From Jaapia argillacea MUCL 33604 (Eukaryota > Basidiomycota > Agaricomycetes > Jaapiales > Jaapiaceae), in assembly GCA_000697665.1 (NCBI GenBank), contig KL197713.1, positions 615,605-679,604 of the forward strand: a stretch of 64,000 bases of DNA, in the 5' to 3' direction. The position numbers and the translations under genes are program-made. This document shows positions 45,808 through 56,082 of the stretch, piece after piece; position 1 is the stretch's first letter; every line of letters starts with the position of its first letter. The notes beneath the pieces are model-generated. The model was not told the origin of the DNA. It searched no databases and worked only from the letters and a program-made list of their open reading frames with translations.

Positions 45808-48800
45808 TTAGAAGAGGCCGACGACTCTGCCTGTCTCAGGATCGAGGCCCACTTCCCAGAATCCTAGAAGGCATTTCAGAAATCGTTAATCGCGATCGAA
45901 TAGTCGAGGGACGCACCTGGACGTGTTCCGAGACCTGGCATGGTCTGCATATCACCCAAGAGAGGATACAAGAAACCTGCACCCGCTGACAACCGGATCT
46001 CACGAATGGGTACGGTGAAACCTTAGAATTAACTCAGTACGAGGAAATCCCTATGTGCATTGTGAACCAGTTACCTGTTGGTACTCCCCTGAGTTTAGCA
46101 TCATGCGAGAAGGAGTATTGGGTCTTGGCCATACAAACTGATAAAAAAAATGAATCAGGACCTGCAGCAAAATGGACAAAAACGAGCAACTCACTAGGGA
46201 GGCCACTGAATCCTTGACGAGTATAGGTTTCGATTTGCTTGGCAGCGGTCTCGCTGAGTTCGATGCCGTCAGCGCCATAGATCTCTTTGCAGATAGCAGA
46301 GATCTTGTCGGCAATTGGGATGTTCAAGTCGTACAAGAACTTGAATGGTGTGGTGCCTTCGCAGATAGCCACAACCGCCTTCGCGAGGGCCAGAGCACCG
46401 GGTCCACCTTCAGCCCAATGGTTGCTGACAACGGCGGCATCGGCACCTCCAGCGAGTGATTGTGTCCTGACCAACTCAAGTTCGGCAGGGGTATCGGATC
46501 TAGTGAGCGAGGACGGTGAGATCAACATGGCGAGTGGGCATCGTTGCAGAATACTGACGAGAACTGGTTGATAGCCACAATGACCTTCAATCCGAACTTG
46601 CGGGAGTTCTCAATGTGCTTGATCAAGTTCTTGCAACCAGCTTCCAGAGTGGACAAGTTCTCCTTGGTATATGTTTCGTGAAGGGCTTTGCCGGGTGTGA
46701 CCTCGGGTCCTCCACCGTGCATCTTGAGGGCACGGGTGGTAGCAACAATGATGACAGCGTCCGGAACCAGCCCGCTAACGCGACACTTGATGTTGCAGAA
46801 CTTCTCCATACCCATATCGGCTCCGAAACCACCTTCGGTGAGGACATAGCCTACACGGTCCGAAGAATCGCCTTCCTCGGTACCAGCAAGTTTGAGAGCG
46901 ACACGGTCGGCAATGATTGATGAGTTTCCGTGGGCGATATTAGCGAAGGGACCGGCGTGGACGAAGACAGGAGTTCCCTACAAGGAGGTGGTTAGGGAGA
47001 CATAGGCAAGGGATTCAGTATTGATTACCTCCAGGGTTTGCATCAAGTTGGGCTTGATGGTGTCCTTCATGAGGACAGCGAGTGCACCTCCAACCCCGAT
47101 ATCATCAGCAGTGATGGGATCGCCCTGCTTGCTTGTAGCAACAACCATATTCCCAAGTCGTTCCCGCATATCAGCCAAACCAGTCGTCAAGGCCAATACA
47201 GCCATGCACTCGCTCGCAACTGCAATGTCGAATCCGGTCTCACGCTCGTGTCCCTTTTCTGCCGCACCCTTGCCAACAACAATCCTGCGAAGGAAACGAT
47301 CGTTCACGTCGAGCACACGATTCCATGTGATCGTTGCAGGGTCAACGTCAAGGCGGGCAAAACGGGTGATTTCTTCAGGTGTCAGGTCGTCAGGGTTGGT
47401 CTTGTCGATACCCAATTTCTTGAGGCGCTTGAACATGAGGGGGGCGAATACGCGCTTGCCCTTCTTCGCGGGGACTAGCCGGCTATAAAGGGCCTGGATG
47501 GTTCTCAAAGTTAGTTGTAGTTCGGATGGTGCAACATCAGGGAAACGAACCTTGTCAGATTGTGTCGCTTCATGGAACATACGGGCATCCAAAGCAGCGG
47601 CTAGAAAGATTGGTTAGCAAAGAATATCAGCGAGTATAATATTTTGGAACCTACCGAGCAAGTTGTTCGCAGCAGTAACTGCATGGATATCACCAGTCAA
47701 GTGCAAGTTGAACTGAAAAATTCAGGTAAACATGATAAAAATAGTGACCCAAAACAATTGCAAACCTCGTCCATGGGAATGACCTGACTGTAGCCTCCTC
47801 CAGCGGCACCACCCTTGATACCAAAGGTAGGACCTTGACTGGGCTGGCGAACGTTTGCGAACGCAGGACGTCCGAGATGAGCACCGAGTGCCTGCGCCAA
47901 ACCAATGGTAGTGGTGGATTTCCCCTCGCCCAAAGGTGTCGGGGTGATACTGGACAATCCACGAGTTAAGAAATACCGTCTGACCCAAACAAACAAAAAG
48001 GACAAACCCAGAGACAAGGATATATTTCCCATCCTTCCTATGTGCCAAACGATCCAATACACTAAGCTCAACCTTGGCCTTGTACATCCCATAACTCTCC
48101 ACCTCACTCGGCCTCAACCCAATCTCATATGCAAGCTGAGTAATTGGTTTGGGAGTTTGAGCCATAGCAATCTCGATATCACTCGGGACTTTTTCTTGGA
48201 TGTTCAATTTGAGGGGTTTGATCTTGATCGAGCGAGCTTCCTCCCATTGACGTTCGGCTGCACGGAGAGTGTTGTACATGAGCATTGCGACTGTCATGGG
48301 GCCAACTCCTCCGGGAACGGGGGTTATATGGGAGGCTACGGCTGAGGCTGAGGCATAATCGACGTCACCGACGAGACGTTGGCCGGTCTTTTTGGTCGCA
48401 TCTAAAAGTTATGGAGATAAGAATTTGAGACAAGTGCGGCGAGTTGCAATGAACAAACCTGGGATGTAGTTGGTTCCAACATCAATCACGACGGCACCGG
48501 GCTTGATCCAAGAACCTTGGACGAATTGGGCCTTTCCGATGGCAGAAACCAAGATATCCGCATTTTTGATCTGGAAATAGGCCATCAGCAACTTCGACCA
48601 TAAGACACCACGATGAAGGGACATACGACTGCTTCCAAATTCTTGGTGCGACTGTGACATTGAGTGACCGTGGCATCTCGGTTCCTGAGCATAGCAGCAA
48701 CGGGGCTACCGACGATGTCGCTCCGGCCAAGAACAACAGCATTTGCACCTGCGATCGTAACGCCAGTGGACTCCAAAAGACGAATGACACCGGTTGGTGT

Positions 48801-49369
48801 ACAAGGAGTGAAGAGAGGTTCACAAGCACGCGATGAGAGATGTCCGATGTTGTATGCATGGAAACTGCGAGATCGAATCAACCCTCTGTATATTTTCAGC
48901 GCTCGTACAGACGTACCCATCAACGTCTTTCTGTGGCTGCACCACTTCTGTGACAGTCCTCTCACCAGCCGCACCGACGTGATCACCAAGAGGCAACTGA
49001 ACCAAGATCCCACTGACGGATTCGTCTTCGTTGAGTTTACTGACCTCGGCAACGACTTCCTCAACGGAGGCTTCAGCAGGGAGGGTGATATGTTTGAACT
49101 TCATCCCAACCTCCTCTGCTGCCTTTGCCTTCATACGAACATAAACGCTCGAATCGGGGCGTACGCCAGCTTGGATAATGGCAAGCTGAGGCTGGAAGCG
49201 GGGGTACTGTGCTTTCAGAGTCTTGACACGCTCTGCGACTCCCTCACGAATAGATCTAACAAATCAGGGGAAATCAATCAAACTGATCCTGTATTCCCTG
49301 TCGAGAAAATACGCACTTTGCGATGGCGTTGCCATCAATAACTTGTGCACTTCCCGCTGCGGTCGCCAT
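45808..49369 (-). CDS. ADE3: Trifunctional C1-tetrahydrofolate synthase
   Basis: Interconverts one-carbon tetrahydrofolates: methylene-THF dehydrogenase, methenyl-THF cyclohydrolase and formate-THF ligase, feeding purine, thymidylate and methionine synthesis. The start at 49369 ([13 protein letters not shown]) lacks a mitochondrial presequence, so this is the cytosolic form. The N-terminal dehydrogenase/cyclohydrolase domain shows YVRMK (catalytic Lys), QLPLG, KDVDG, PCTPTGV and GRSDIVGSP, then VIDVGTNY and [10 protein letters not shown]. The ligase domain begins near 48180, with the nucleotide-binding [72 protein letters not shown] and the C-terminal PGFWEVGLD...GRVVGLF, stop 45808-45810. 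All three active-site sets appear intact. Identification is secure. Confidence 0.96.
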
Positions 49370-49904
49370 TGTCCGAAAAGTGAGAGAGAAAGGAGGGAGG
49401 AGATGGAGAAGGAGGGGACGAGCAGCCTTGGCGGCAATAGAGCGCATCTCGAATTAAATCACCCCGCCTCCTACCAGACGCGATATTTGGTCCTATTTGG
49501 GGCCTACGCGCGATAAGATTCACGGCAATAAAAATGTTGCGAGTTTAATCGCACAGGGTGGGGATAGAGAATTTGGGCTGCAGAGAGCAGAGATAGCGTG
49601 AGTTTGGAGGGGAGATGTTCGCACAGGGCTGAGAACTCAGAACTGAAACCTGTCCAGCTATAAAAAAGCGAATGACTTACGTGACTCTGTTTCGCCTTCA
49701 CTTCGGCCGTAAGGTAAAAAGCTACTTTGCTGGCCGGAGCGAGGGCCGGCGGTAAATTACGCAATATTCTCACGGTAGGAAATCCATTTCCCAAAAATTT
49801 CTGTTGTTTTGAGGTGGCTTTACACTCTTCGGTGTCCAACTGCGACTGCCGTAGCTTGCCCATCCCCTTCCCTCCCTCTACATTTACACCTAATACCCTC
49901 ACTC
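49370..49904. promoter_or_regulatory. Divergent promoter region, C1-THF synthase and MGE1
   Basis: 535 bases between divergent starts. No recognisable exon. A palindrome-like GGCCGGAGCGAGGGCCGGC occurs at 49733-49751 within sequence otherwise rich in short G and pyrimidine runs. No TATA box is obvious on either side. Confidence 0.4.
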
Positions 49905-50890
49905 ATGTCTCGTGCTCAGGCTTTCCAAATATTCCGCTCTTGTGCAGCTTCAGTCTCAGCCCGGCCTTCTGCCAATGCACTAAGTCAGCAGAGCAGGAGA
50001 GTCATGGCCATGGGTGCGCGATATTATTCCGAGGATAAGTCAAAGGCGGACGAGAAGAAGAAAGAGGACTGGAAGGACATTGAGGAGAAGGACCAGGTCG
50101 ATGTCACACCCGAGCATGAATTGGTTGCCAAACTCAAGGCGAAAGAGGCTGAGGTGTCGGACTTGAAGGTAAGCTTCGGTCTTATCTGCTTTGCTTCTCC
50201 CGTCTTTCTGTGGAGTGGTGTTTGTGCGGTCTTTCTTCGCCCTACCTCTCTCGCACTTTGATATCCTTGGTCGTCTGCCCACTCTCCCCCTTACCCGCGT
50301 TTCGGCCATTTTCGGATCTTTCGTGGGTGTTGGAACCTTTTCGCTAACACACCCTCTTCTTCTTGGTCCTGTAGCACCGCCTACAATACCTTCAAGCAGA
50401 CTTCATCAACCTCCAACGCAATGCTGCCCGAGAAAAGGAGCAAGCCCGTGATTTCGCTATCACGCGCTTCGCATCCGAGCTTCTCGAAACCGTCGATGTC
50501 CTTGCCCTCGCATTAAAATCCGTCCCTCCATCACATCTCGAACCCGACTCCTCATCATCCTCGTCATCAGCTCCCTCAGAGTCCTCCTCGTCGACCACAC
50601 CTTCGTTCCAAGACTGCACAGAAAAGTCTCACCAACAATACCTTCAGGAACTCCATACAGGTGTCGAGGCAACACACCGACTCCTCCTCTCAACTCTATT
50701 CAAGCACCATATCAAACCCTTTGACCCCACAGGCGATAAGTTCGATCCCAACAAGCACGAAGCCCTGTATCAGGCACCCGTACCTGGAAAGGAGCCGGGA
50801 AGTGTTATCGACTGTCAGAAGGTTGGATATACCATCAAGGATAGAGTGTTAAGGGCTGCACAGGTTGGTGTTGCACAGGACGTTTCATGA
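49905..50890 (+). CDS. MGE1: Mge1, mitochondrial GrpE nucleotide exchange factor
   Basis: Matrix co-chaperone that releases ADP from mtHsp70, needed for protein import and folding. Two exons (49905-50168, 50375-50890) give 259 residues. The N-terminus (MSRAQAFQIFRSC...ARYYSED) is an Arg/Ser/Ala-rich mitochondrial presequence. A coiled coil follows (HELVAKLKAKEAEVSDLK, then QYLQADFINLQRNAAREKEQA). The GrpE core is FAITRFASELLETVDVLALAL, a Ser-rich insertion (about 50535-50600), then GVEATHRLLLSTLFKHHI and the beta domain FDPNKHEALYQAPV...VIDCQKVGYTIKDRVLRAAQVGV, stop 50888-50890. The single 206-base intron sits within the helical hairpin. Identification is secure. Confidence 0.95.
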
Positions 50891-51098
50891 TGGCAGCCAG
50901 ACCTTGCGTCACGGAGCCGGAGGTTGGGGGGTTGCACCTTGATGATCATAGAGTGATTGCGTACCTATGCTGTTGGAACCATCGGTTGTCTTTCAACGAA
51001 CTCTTCAGCTGAGAGGTACGAGTGTGATGATGTAGATGTAGAGTGGGGGGGGGGAGGCGAGCTCAAAAGTTATTACTGTAGCACACTTCATTAATCAA

Positions 51099-52617
51099 TC
51101 ACCGAATCTCAACTCTGAATTGCTCCTTCAATTGTGCTTTCACCCGAGACTGGTGGTCGTTGACTTCGGCGTTTGTCAGTGGCCTGTGAGGGAGTCAAGC
51201 GTGAGGTTAGGTCAAGAAAGAAGGCCTCGGAAGAAGGATACGAACTTGTCCATTGAACGGTAGTTGATGCGGTAACATAAACTCTGTCGGTTAGTTTTGG
51301 GATGGGTGAACTGGTCAACCTGTGTCCACGAAACTCTCATTCAACACAATCCAACGGTTTTCGTTAAACCAAGCACATACCAATTTAACATCCTCTACCA
51401 AATCCCCCACTACATCCCTCACCAAATCACAAAAGTCATTATCGTGCATAGTCGCTTTCTGTTTTTCAGAGTGGGGCAACCAGAAACTGACGTCTTTCCA
51501 ATTCGCCGGATGTATAGAGTAGGGTTGGAAGGTTGTGATCTTTCCATGTGAGAATTGTGAGAGGAAGCGGGGGTCTGTAGACCAAAACAAACGGATGTCG
51601 GGAATTTGGAAGAGGATCATGGCCATTCGTTCCAATCCGAGGCCGAATGCCCACCCTAATTTGTTGGCAATTTCTACGGAGAAAACGAGGGGCTTGGATG
51701 AGAACGAAAGACGCGAGAGGTTTTGGGTTGAGATACATACTTGCGCTATCGAGTGTTGACTGAGCAACGACCCCACATCCTAAAATCTCCAACCACTTGC
51801 CCCGGAAGAACACCTCAACTTCATAACTCGGACTCGTAAAAGGGAAATAGGCCTCTATCCACCTAACCCTCAACGGATCCTCCTTACTCACACCCGCTAC
51901 CCCTCCAAATAACTCCAACAACAAACTATTCAAGGACAACTTCAAATTCAACGCTACGGCTTCGCTGTGTTTGGGGTCGTGTAGTGGTTGTACTGGGTTG
52001 GTTGGTGACAAGTGGGGTATATCCTCGATGACGATGTTTGATTTTGCGAGATGGGATGCGAGGCGGGCGTTATCGTCTTCGACTTCCTTCATACCCGAAG
52101 GTGAAGCTTCGAAAATACGTGCTCCTTCCATTTGGTGAAACACGGGGTAATGAGAGGCGTCAATCTCGTCCCTCCGGTATACATCGGCGGTTAATAACCA
52201 CCTATCTTCCCCTTTTGCGAACACCTCGACTTCGTGTGCGCTCGTGTGTGTGCGCAACATCAAGCCTTCATTGATGTAATAGCTATCCGTCACCGACCGT
52301 CCTGGATGGTCAACTGGAAAAGCCAGAGAATCAAAGTTCTGGTACGGAGTGACCAGAGGGGAGAAGGAAGATAAATGTGAGAAGGTAGGGTAGTGAGATT
52401 CGATAAGAGAGCGGATTGTGCTAAGTGGGTGGGAGCGTTGGGTATGCAAGCGGATAGGAAGTTTTGAGATTATGGTGGGTGTTATGTTTGTTTTGTGGTC
52501 GGTTGGGTAGTCTTGATTGAGGATTGTGAGATGGGTGGGTTTGGTGGAGGCATGTCGACGGGATTGATATTGGAGGAATGACCGGAGGTGGGGGATTCGC
52601 GGTAATTGTTTTACCAT
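51099..52617 (-). CDS. MSF1: Mitochondrial phenylalanyl-tRNA synthetase
   Basis: Monomeric class II synthetase that charges mitochondrial tRNA-Phe. The start at 52617 ([25 protein letters not shown]) looks like a mitochondrial presequence. Class II motifs are visible: [18 protein letters not shown] with the following [17 protein letters not shown] (motif 2 region), [29 protein letters not shown] and [10 protein letters not shown]. After one intron comes the motif 3 stretch [15 protein letters not shown]. The C-terminal anticodon-binding (ferredoxin-like) domain follows, with [46 protein letters not shown] and a last exon ending QFRVEIR, stop 51099-51101. Domain order and length fit the mitochondrial, not the cytosolic two-subunit, enzyme. 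Identification is secure. Confidence 0.95.
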
Positions 52618-52830
52618 CAGTGCCAGTAGAGCCTATGAATAAATATGCTCGAATTCGACGCGAAACGACGCGTATTGGAGCAATTCTGAGTAGGAGGCGG
52701 GAGCCAGGAAAACAACATCGGGGAATATTGCCAACGGACGTAACGGACTTGACCACGTGGTCTGTTCGCGCCACCAGACGCGACGAGCTACTTCAAGTCA
52801 CTCACTCATTGCACTATTCCTCACCTCACA

Positions 52831-54484
52831 ATGTCTTCAATCCGAATCAAAGGCCCAACACCCCCAGAACCAGACCAGGTACCTCTCCCCCTTTCCCTCT
52901 ATCCTCTACCTAATACAACCCACCACAGCAACACACAGAACCCGCCCACATCCGCCGCAAAACCAAACGTCGCGCCATCCTCTCCGACGACGAATCCCAA
53001 GATTTCATAGATGTAGGCGGTGACCCAGCCCCTCTCTACGACTCCGCACCTCAGACTTCGCATTCGCACAGACCACCGCCGGCGAAGAGGGTGAGGAGGA
53101 GTGCTAGTCGTGAGACACCCGAGTATGATGGTGGGATGGATGTGGATGTGGAGGGGGAAGGTGAGACTAGGTTCTTGGATGATTCATCACAGGTTGTGAG
53201 GGAGCAGTCGGTTCAGCCCTTGCCTTCTCGATCTATGAAAGCTTCTCATGGGCAGAGGAAGGGGAAGGAGAAGGGCGAGAGGAGTGGGAGGAAACAAAAG
53301 CGAGCTGCTGCTATGATCTACACAGACGACGAAGACGGCGACGGAGACTCATACGGTGGTGGGGGTGGTGGGAGTGTTGAACCTGGCAAACCCCTTCCAT
53401 TCATGGACGACGAAGAGGATGAAGACTTTGCGCCTTCTCCTCGGCGTCATGGATCAACCACCTCAAAGGATAAAGCGGTGAAGGGGAAAGGGAAAGCAGG
53501 GGTCGGGAAGGGAGGAAAGGGGAAATCGGTGAAGGGGGGAGGAGGAGATCGTGAAATCTTGATGAAGGATGAGAGGAAGGTCGTCGTTCCTTCTTCCTCC
53601 AAGGGCCCGGGCACGTCGACACCTTCTGGGGATAGAGCAATCATCCGACGACCGAAACCTATACCCAAAGACAAGGAACGAGATGAAGTCAAGGTAGACG
53701 AGCCTACAGGCGAGGTCACTCCAACCCTCCCTCCCACCACCACCACATTACCCATCTCCGAATTAACGCCAACAACCGAAACTCAACCACCCCTAGTAGA
53801 CGACCCCACCCTCCCCCCAATCCAAAAGAAACGTAAACTACCTACTATCAAGAAGAATAAACCGGCTCCTTCGACCACCGTCGACTCGGCTTCTTCCACA
53901 CCTTTACATGGCCAGTTCCCTAATAAGAAACCTGTTGATGAAAAGAAGGGTGAGGGTGTGCCTGGTTTACCAAAGAAACCCGCTGGTGGTGGTGGTGGTG
54001 ATGGACCGGGAGGGAGAGTGGATTTTGATTTGAGAGATCAGAGTGTTTATAATGAGTTGTTTAAATCTGTGAGTCGCTTCGTTGTTTCGATCTTCTTCGT
54101 ATTTGATTGATTTCTGATTGGGTTCGTAGGCTGGGGGATCGACTCCGCGTTCGGGGCTTAATAGGAAAGAGAAGGAACTGGAGAGGAAGAAAGAGTTGAA
54201 CAAGATGCGAGATGAAGCTAGGGCTAAGAGGTTGGAAGAAGCTGTACGTCTTACCCCCCCACCACTCACTCACTCGACCTGAATCACGGACCCAGAAACA
54301 TTCATTCGACCTCCAATCAGCCCCCGACAAGATCTCACGATTCGAAGACCACCTCCCTCGAAAAAGCTCGGCGTTGTATCCGAATTTGTTAGCTGGGAAG
54401 TTGAAGGAGATTTGGGATAGGGCTGAGAAGAGGAAGGAGAGGGATGAGTTGGAGAGGAGGGGTGGAGAGGTTGGGGCTAGGTGA
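52831..54484 (+). CDS. Unrecognised low-complexity basic/acidic protein, probably nuclear
   Basis: Not recognised. Four exons (52831-52878, 52929-54068, 54130-54243, 54296-54484) give 496 residues. The first 350 residues are disordered: RRKTKRRAILSDDE near the start, acidic patches (DDEDGDGD, DDEEDEDFAPSP), Gly/Lys repeats (KGKGKAGVGKGGKGKSVKGGGG) and Pro/Thr stretches. The C-terminal 150 residues look folded and more conserved in character: VDFDLRDQSVYNELFKSA, LNRKEKELERKKELNKMRDE, then RFEDHLPRKSSALYPNLLAG and LKEIWDRAEKRKERDE. Composition suggests a chromatin- or RNA-associated nuclear protein. Divergent from the mt-PheRS gene across 213 bases. The exon structure is well supported by splice signals and an intact frame. 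Confidence 0.7.
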
Positions 54485-54724
54485 TTGTTTGAGAGGCGAC
54501 TTGGGTTGGGTTGTTTGGACTATGGTGCAGTGGGTTAAGCTGTGGTGTCTAATTGGGTTTGGGCGGGTGGTGATTTGTGGTTGGGTGGTTATGTTGTTTG
54601 AAGAGTAGGGAGTGACATGGCGACTTGAAAGTTGTTTTGAACGGTTCGAGAGTGTCATCTCCGTCATATGGAAGGGGACAAGTGGAAATGCTCTCGACGT
54701 ACAAGCTGCAATGAACTATCTATG

Positions 54725-55938
54725 TTATGAAGTGGGAGGGGTGTCGCCACCAAGTAATTCCTCATGTAACCCGTCAGAAACCTTGTAAATTTGTTTAAAA
54801 CAAAGCTCAAACCACTTCCTCTCCTTCGCCTCCTTCTCCTTCCCCTTCCCACTTTCATCCACGCTCAACGCTGCCACCCCATCAACCAATCGCCTCACCT
54901 CCTCCAGCGGCGGAAACAGCACCGACTCCAATTCTCTGACTCGTGAAACGAGTTCTTGGACGGCGGTGGAGATGGAAGGGGGGTGTTGGGGGATGTAGAG
55001 GGTTGAGATTAGGTCGTCGGAGGATGTGAGGTAGGATGTTGAGAGAGGGGGGAGGGAGTCGAGCGGGAGGGAGGGGGGAGGGGAGGAGAGGAGGGTTGAG
55101 GTGCGGGTGTGGAGGAGGGTTGTTAGTTTTAGGAGGGTGTGGATCTGTGGGTGAGTCAGGTGGGCGGGGAGGGACGGAGGGGGGGAAGAGGGGAATACCT
55201 TTTTTGTCCGTTCGAGTTCTTCGGGGGAGGGTTTTTCGTTACTGCCTAACCCGAGTTCATCCCATCCGTCTTCGTCGTCGTCGTCTTCGCCGGTATCGGT
55301 GATCATCTCGGCGACTTCTTTCAAGCCGTCTTGGACGGTGTCTCTATCCTCGTCCCATTTCCTCTTGACGGCTTCTGCATTCGATCGGGAGAGACCTTTC
55401 GGTGAAGGTTCTTTTGCAGCGTCTACCAAGGCATAAACAGTCCCCGTCCGTCGGAGATACTCTTCCTGTCCATCTTCACTTCTCACCGTCCCTGGAATCC
55501 TAGAATCCCGTTGTGCGATATTCAAATAAGTCTGTATGAGAGCTCTCACACTTCCTACCACCTCGTTCACCCTAGCTACCACCTCTGCCCTCAAAGTAGC
55601 ACCGTGGAATGTGGGGTTGAAAGAGAGAGCGCAGGAAGTGAGGGAGTTGAGGTAGTTTGAGAGATCGGAGAGGACGGGGAGGGAGGCGGAGGGGGATGGA
55701 GAGGAGGGATTTAGGAGGAGGGCTAGTTTTGTTGTGGAGTGGGAGATGTGGGAGAGGAGGGCGAGGAGATCTGTGTGGAGGGTTGCGGTGGGGGGGAAGG
55801 GGGGAGGGGGTGGAGGAGGGGGTGATGCGAGGACGGCGAGGGCGATTGAGCAGGATTCGGAGAGGGAGGCGAATGCTGTAAATCCTTATGTTATTCAAGG
55901 ATATTCAAGATAATAAATGGAATACCTAAAGTGGCCAT
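54725..55938 (-). CDS. GCIP/cyclin-D1-binding-protein-1-like protein
   Basis: Probably the fungal counterpart of the Grap2/cyclin-D-interacting (GCIP) family, helical proteins linked to cell-cycle regulation. Start at 55938: a 13-base first exon (55926-55938, MATL plus one base) is spliced to FASLSESCSIALAVLASPP. A polyproline stretch follows. The helical core has LSDLSNYLNSLTSCALSFN, ARVNEVVGSVRALIQTYLNI, YLRRTGTVYALVDAAKE, GLSRSNAEAVKRKWDEDRDT and LKEVAEMITD, then an acidic DEDGWDELG loop. The C-terminal part ends KWFELCFKQIYKVSDGLHEELLGG, stop 54725-54727. A 54-base stretch at 55145-55198 has intron signals but keeps frame, so 387 or 369 residues are possible. Family assignment is from the layout of the helical core and is moderately sure. 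Confidence 0.72.
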
Positions 55939-56082
55939 GATCGGGAAAGGGAAGATGTGACCCTAACCCGAGACTCGGACGCGGCAAAAAAGGTGACGCG
56001 AGCATTCTTTGGTCCGTGCGTGCATGTCGTGTCGTCCGTTTGTGAGTTCTGTGATTGCTTGCAACTGACAGCGCTGACCTCG
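55939..56082. promoter_or_regulatory. Compact divergent promoter, GCIP-like gene and YME1
   Basis: 144 bases separate the two start codons. The segment contains GTGACGCGAGCATTC and GTCGTGTCGTCCG words but no TATA box. The YME1 frame is open upstream to a GTG at 55957 but contains no ATG before 56083, which fixes the start there. Confidence 0.5.
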
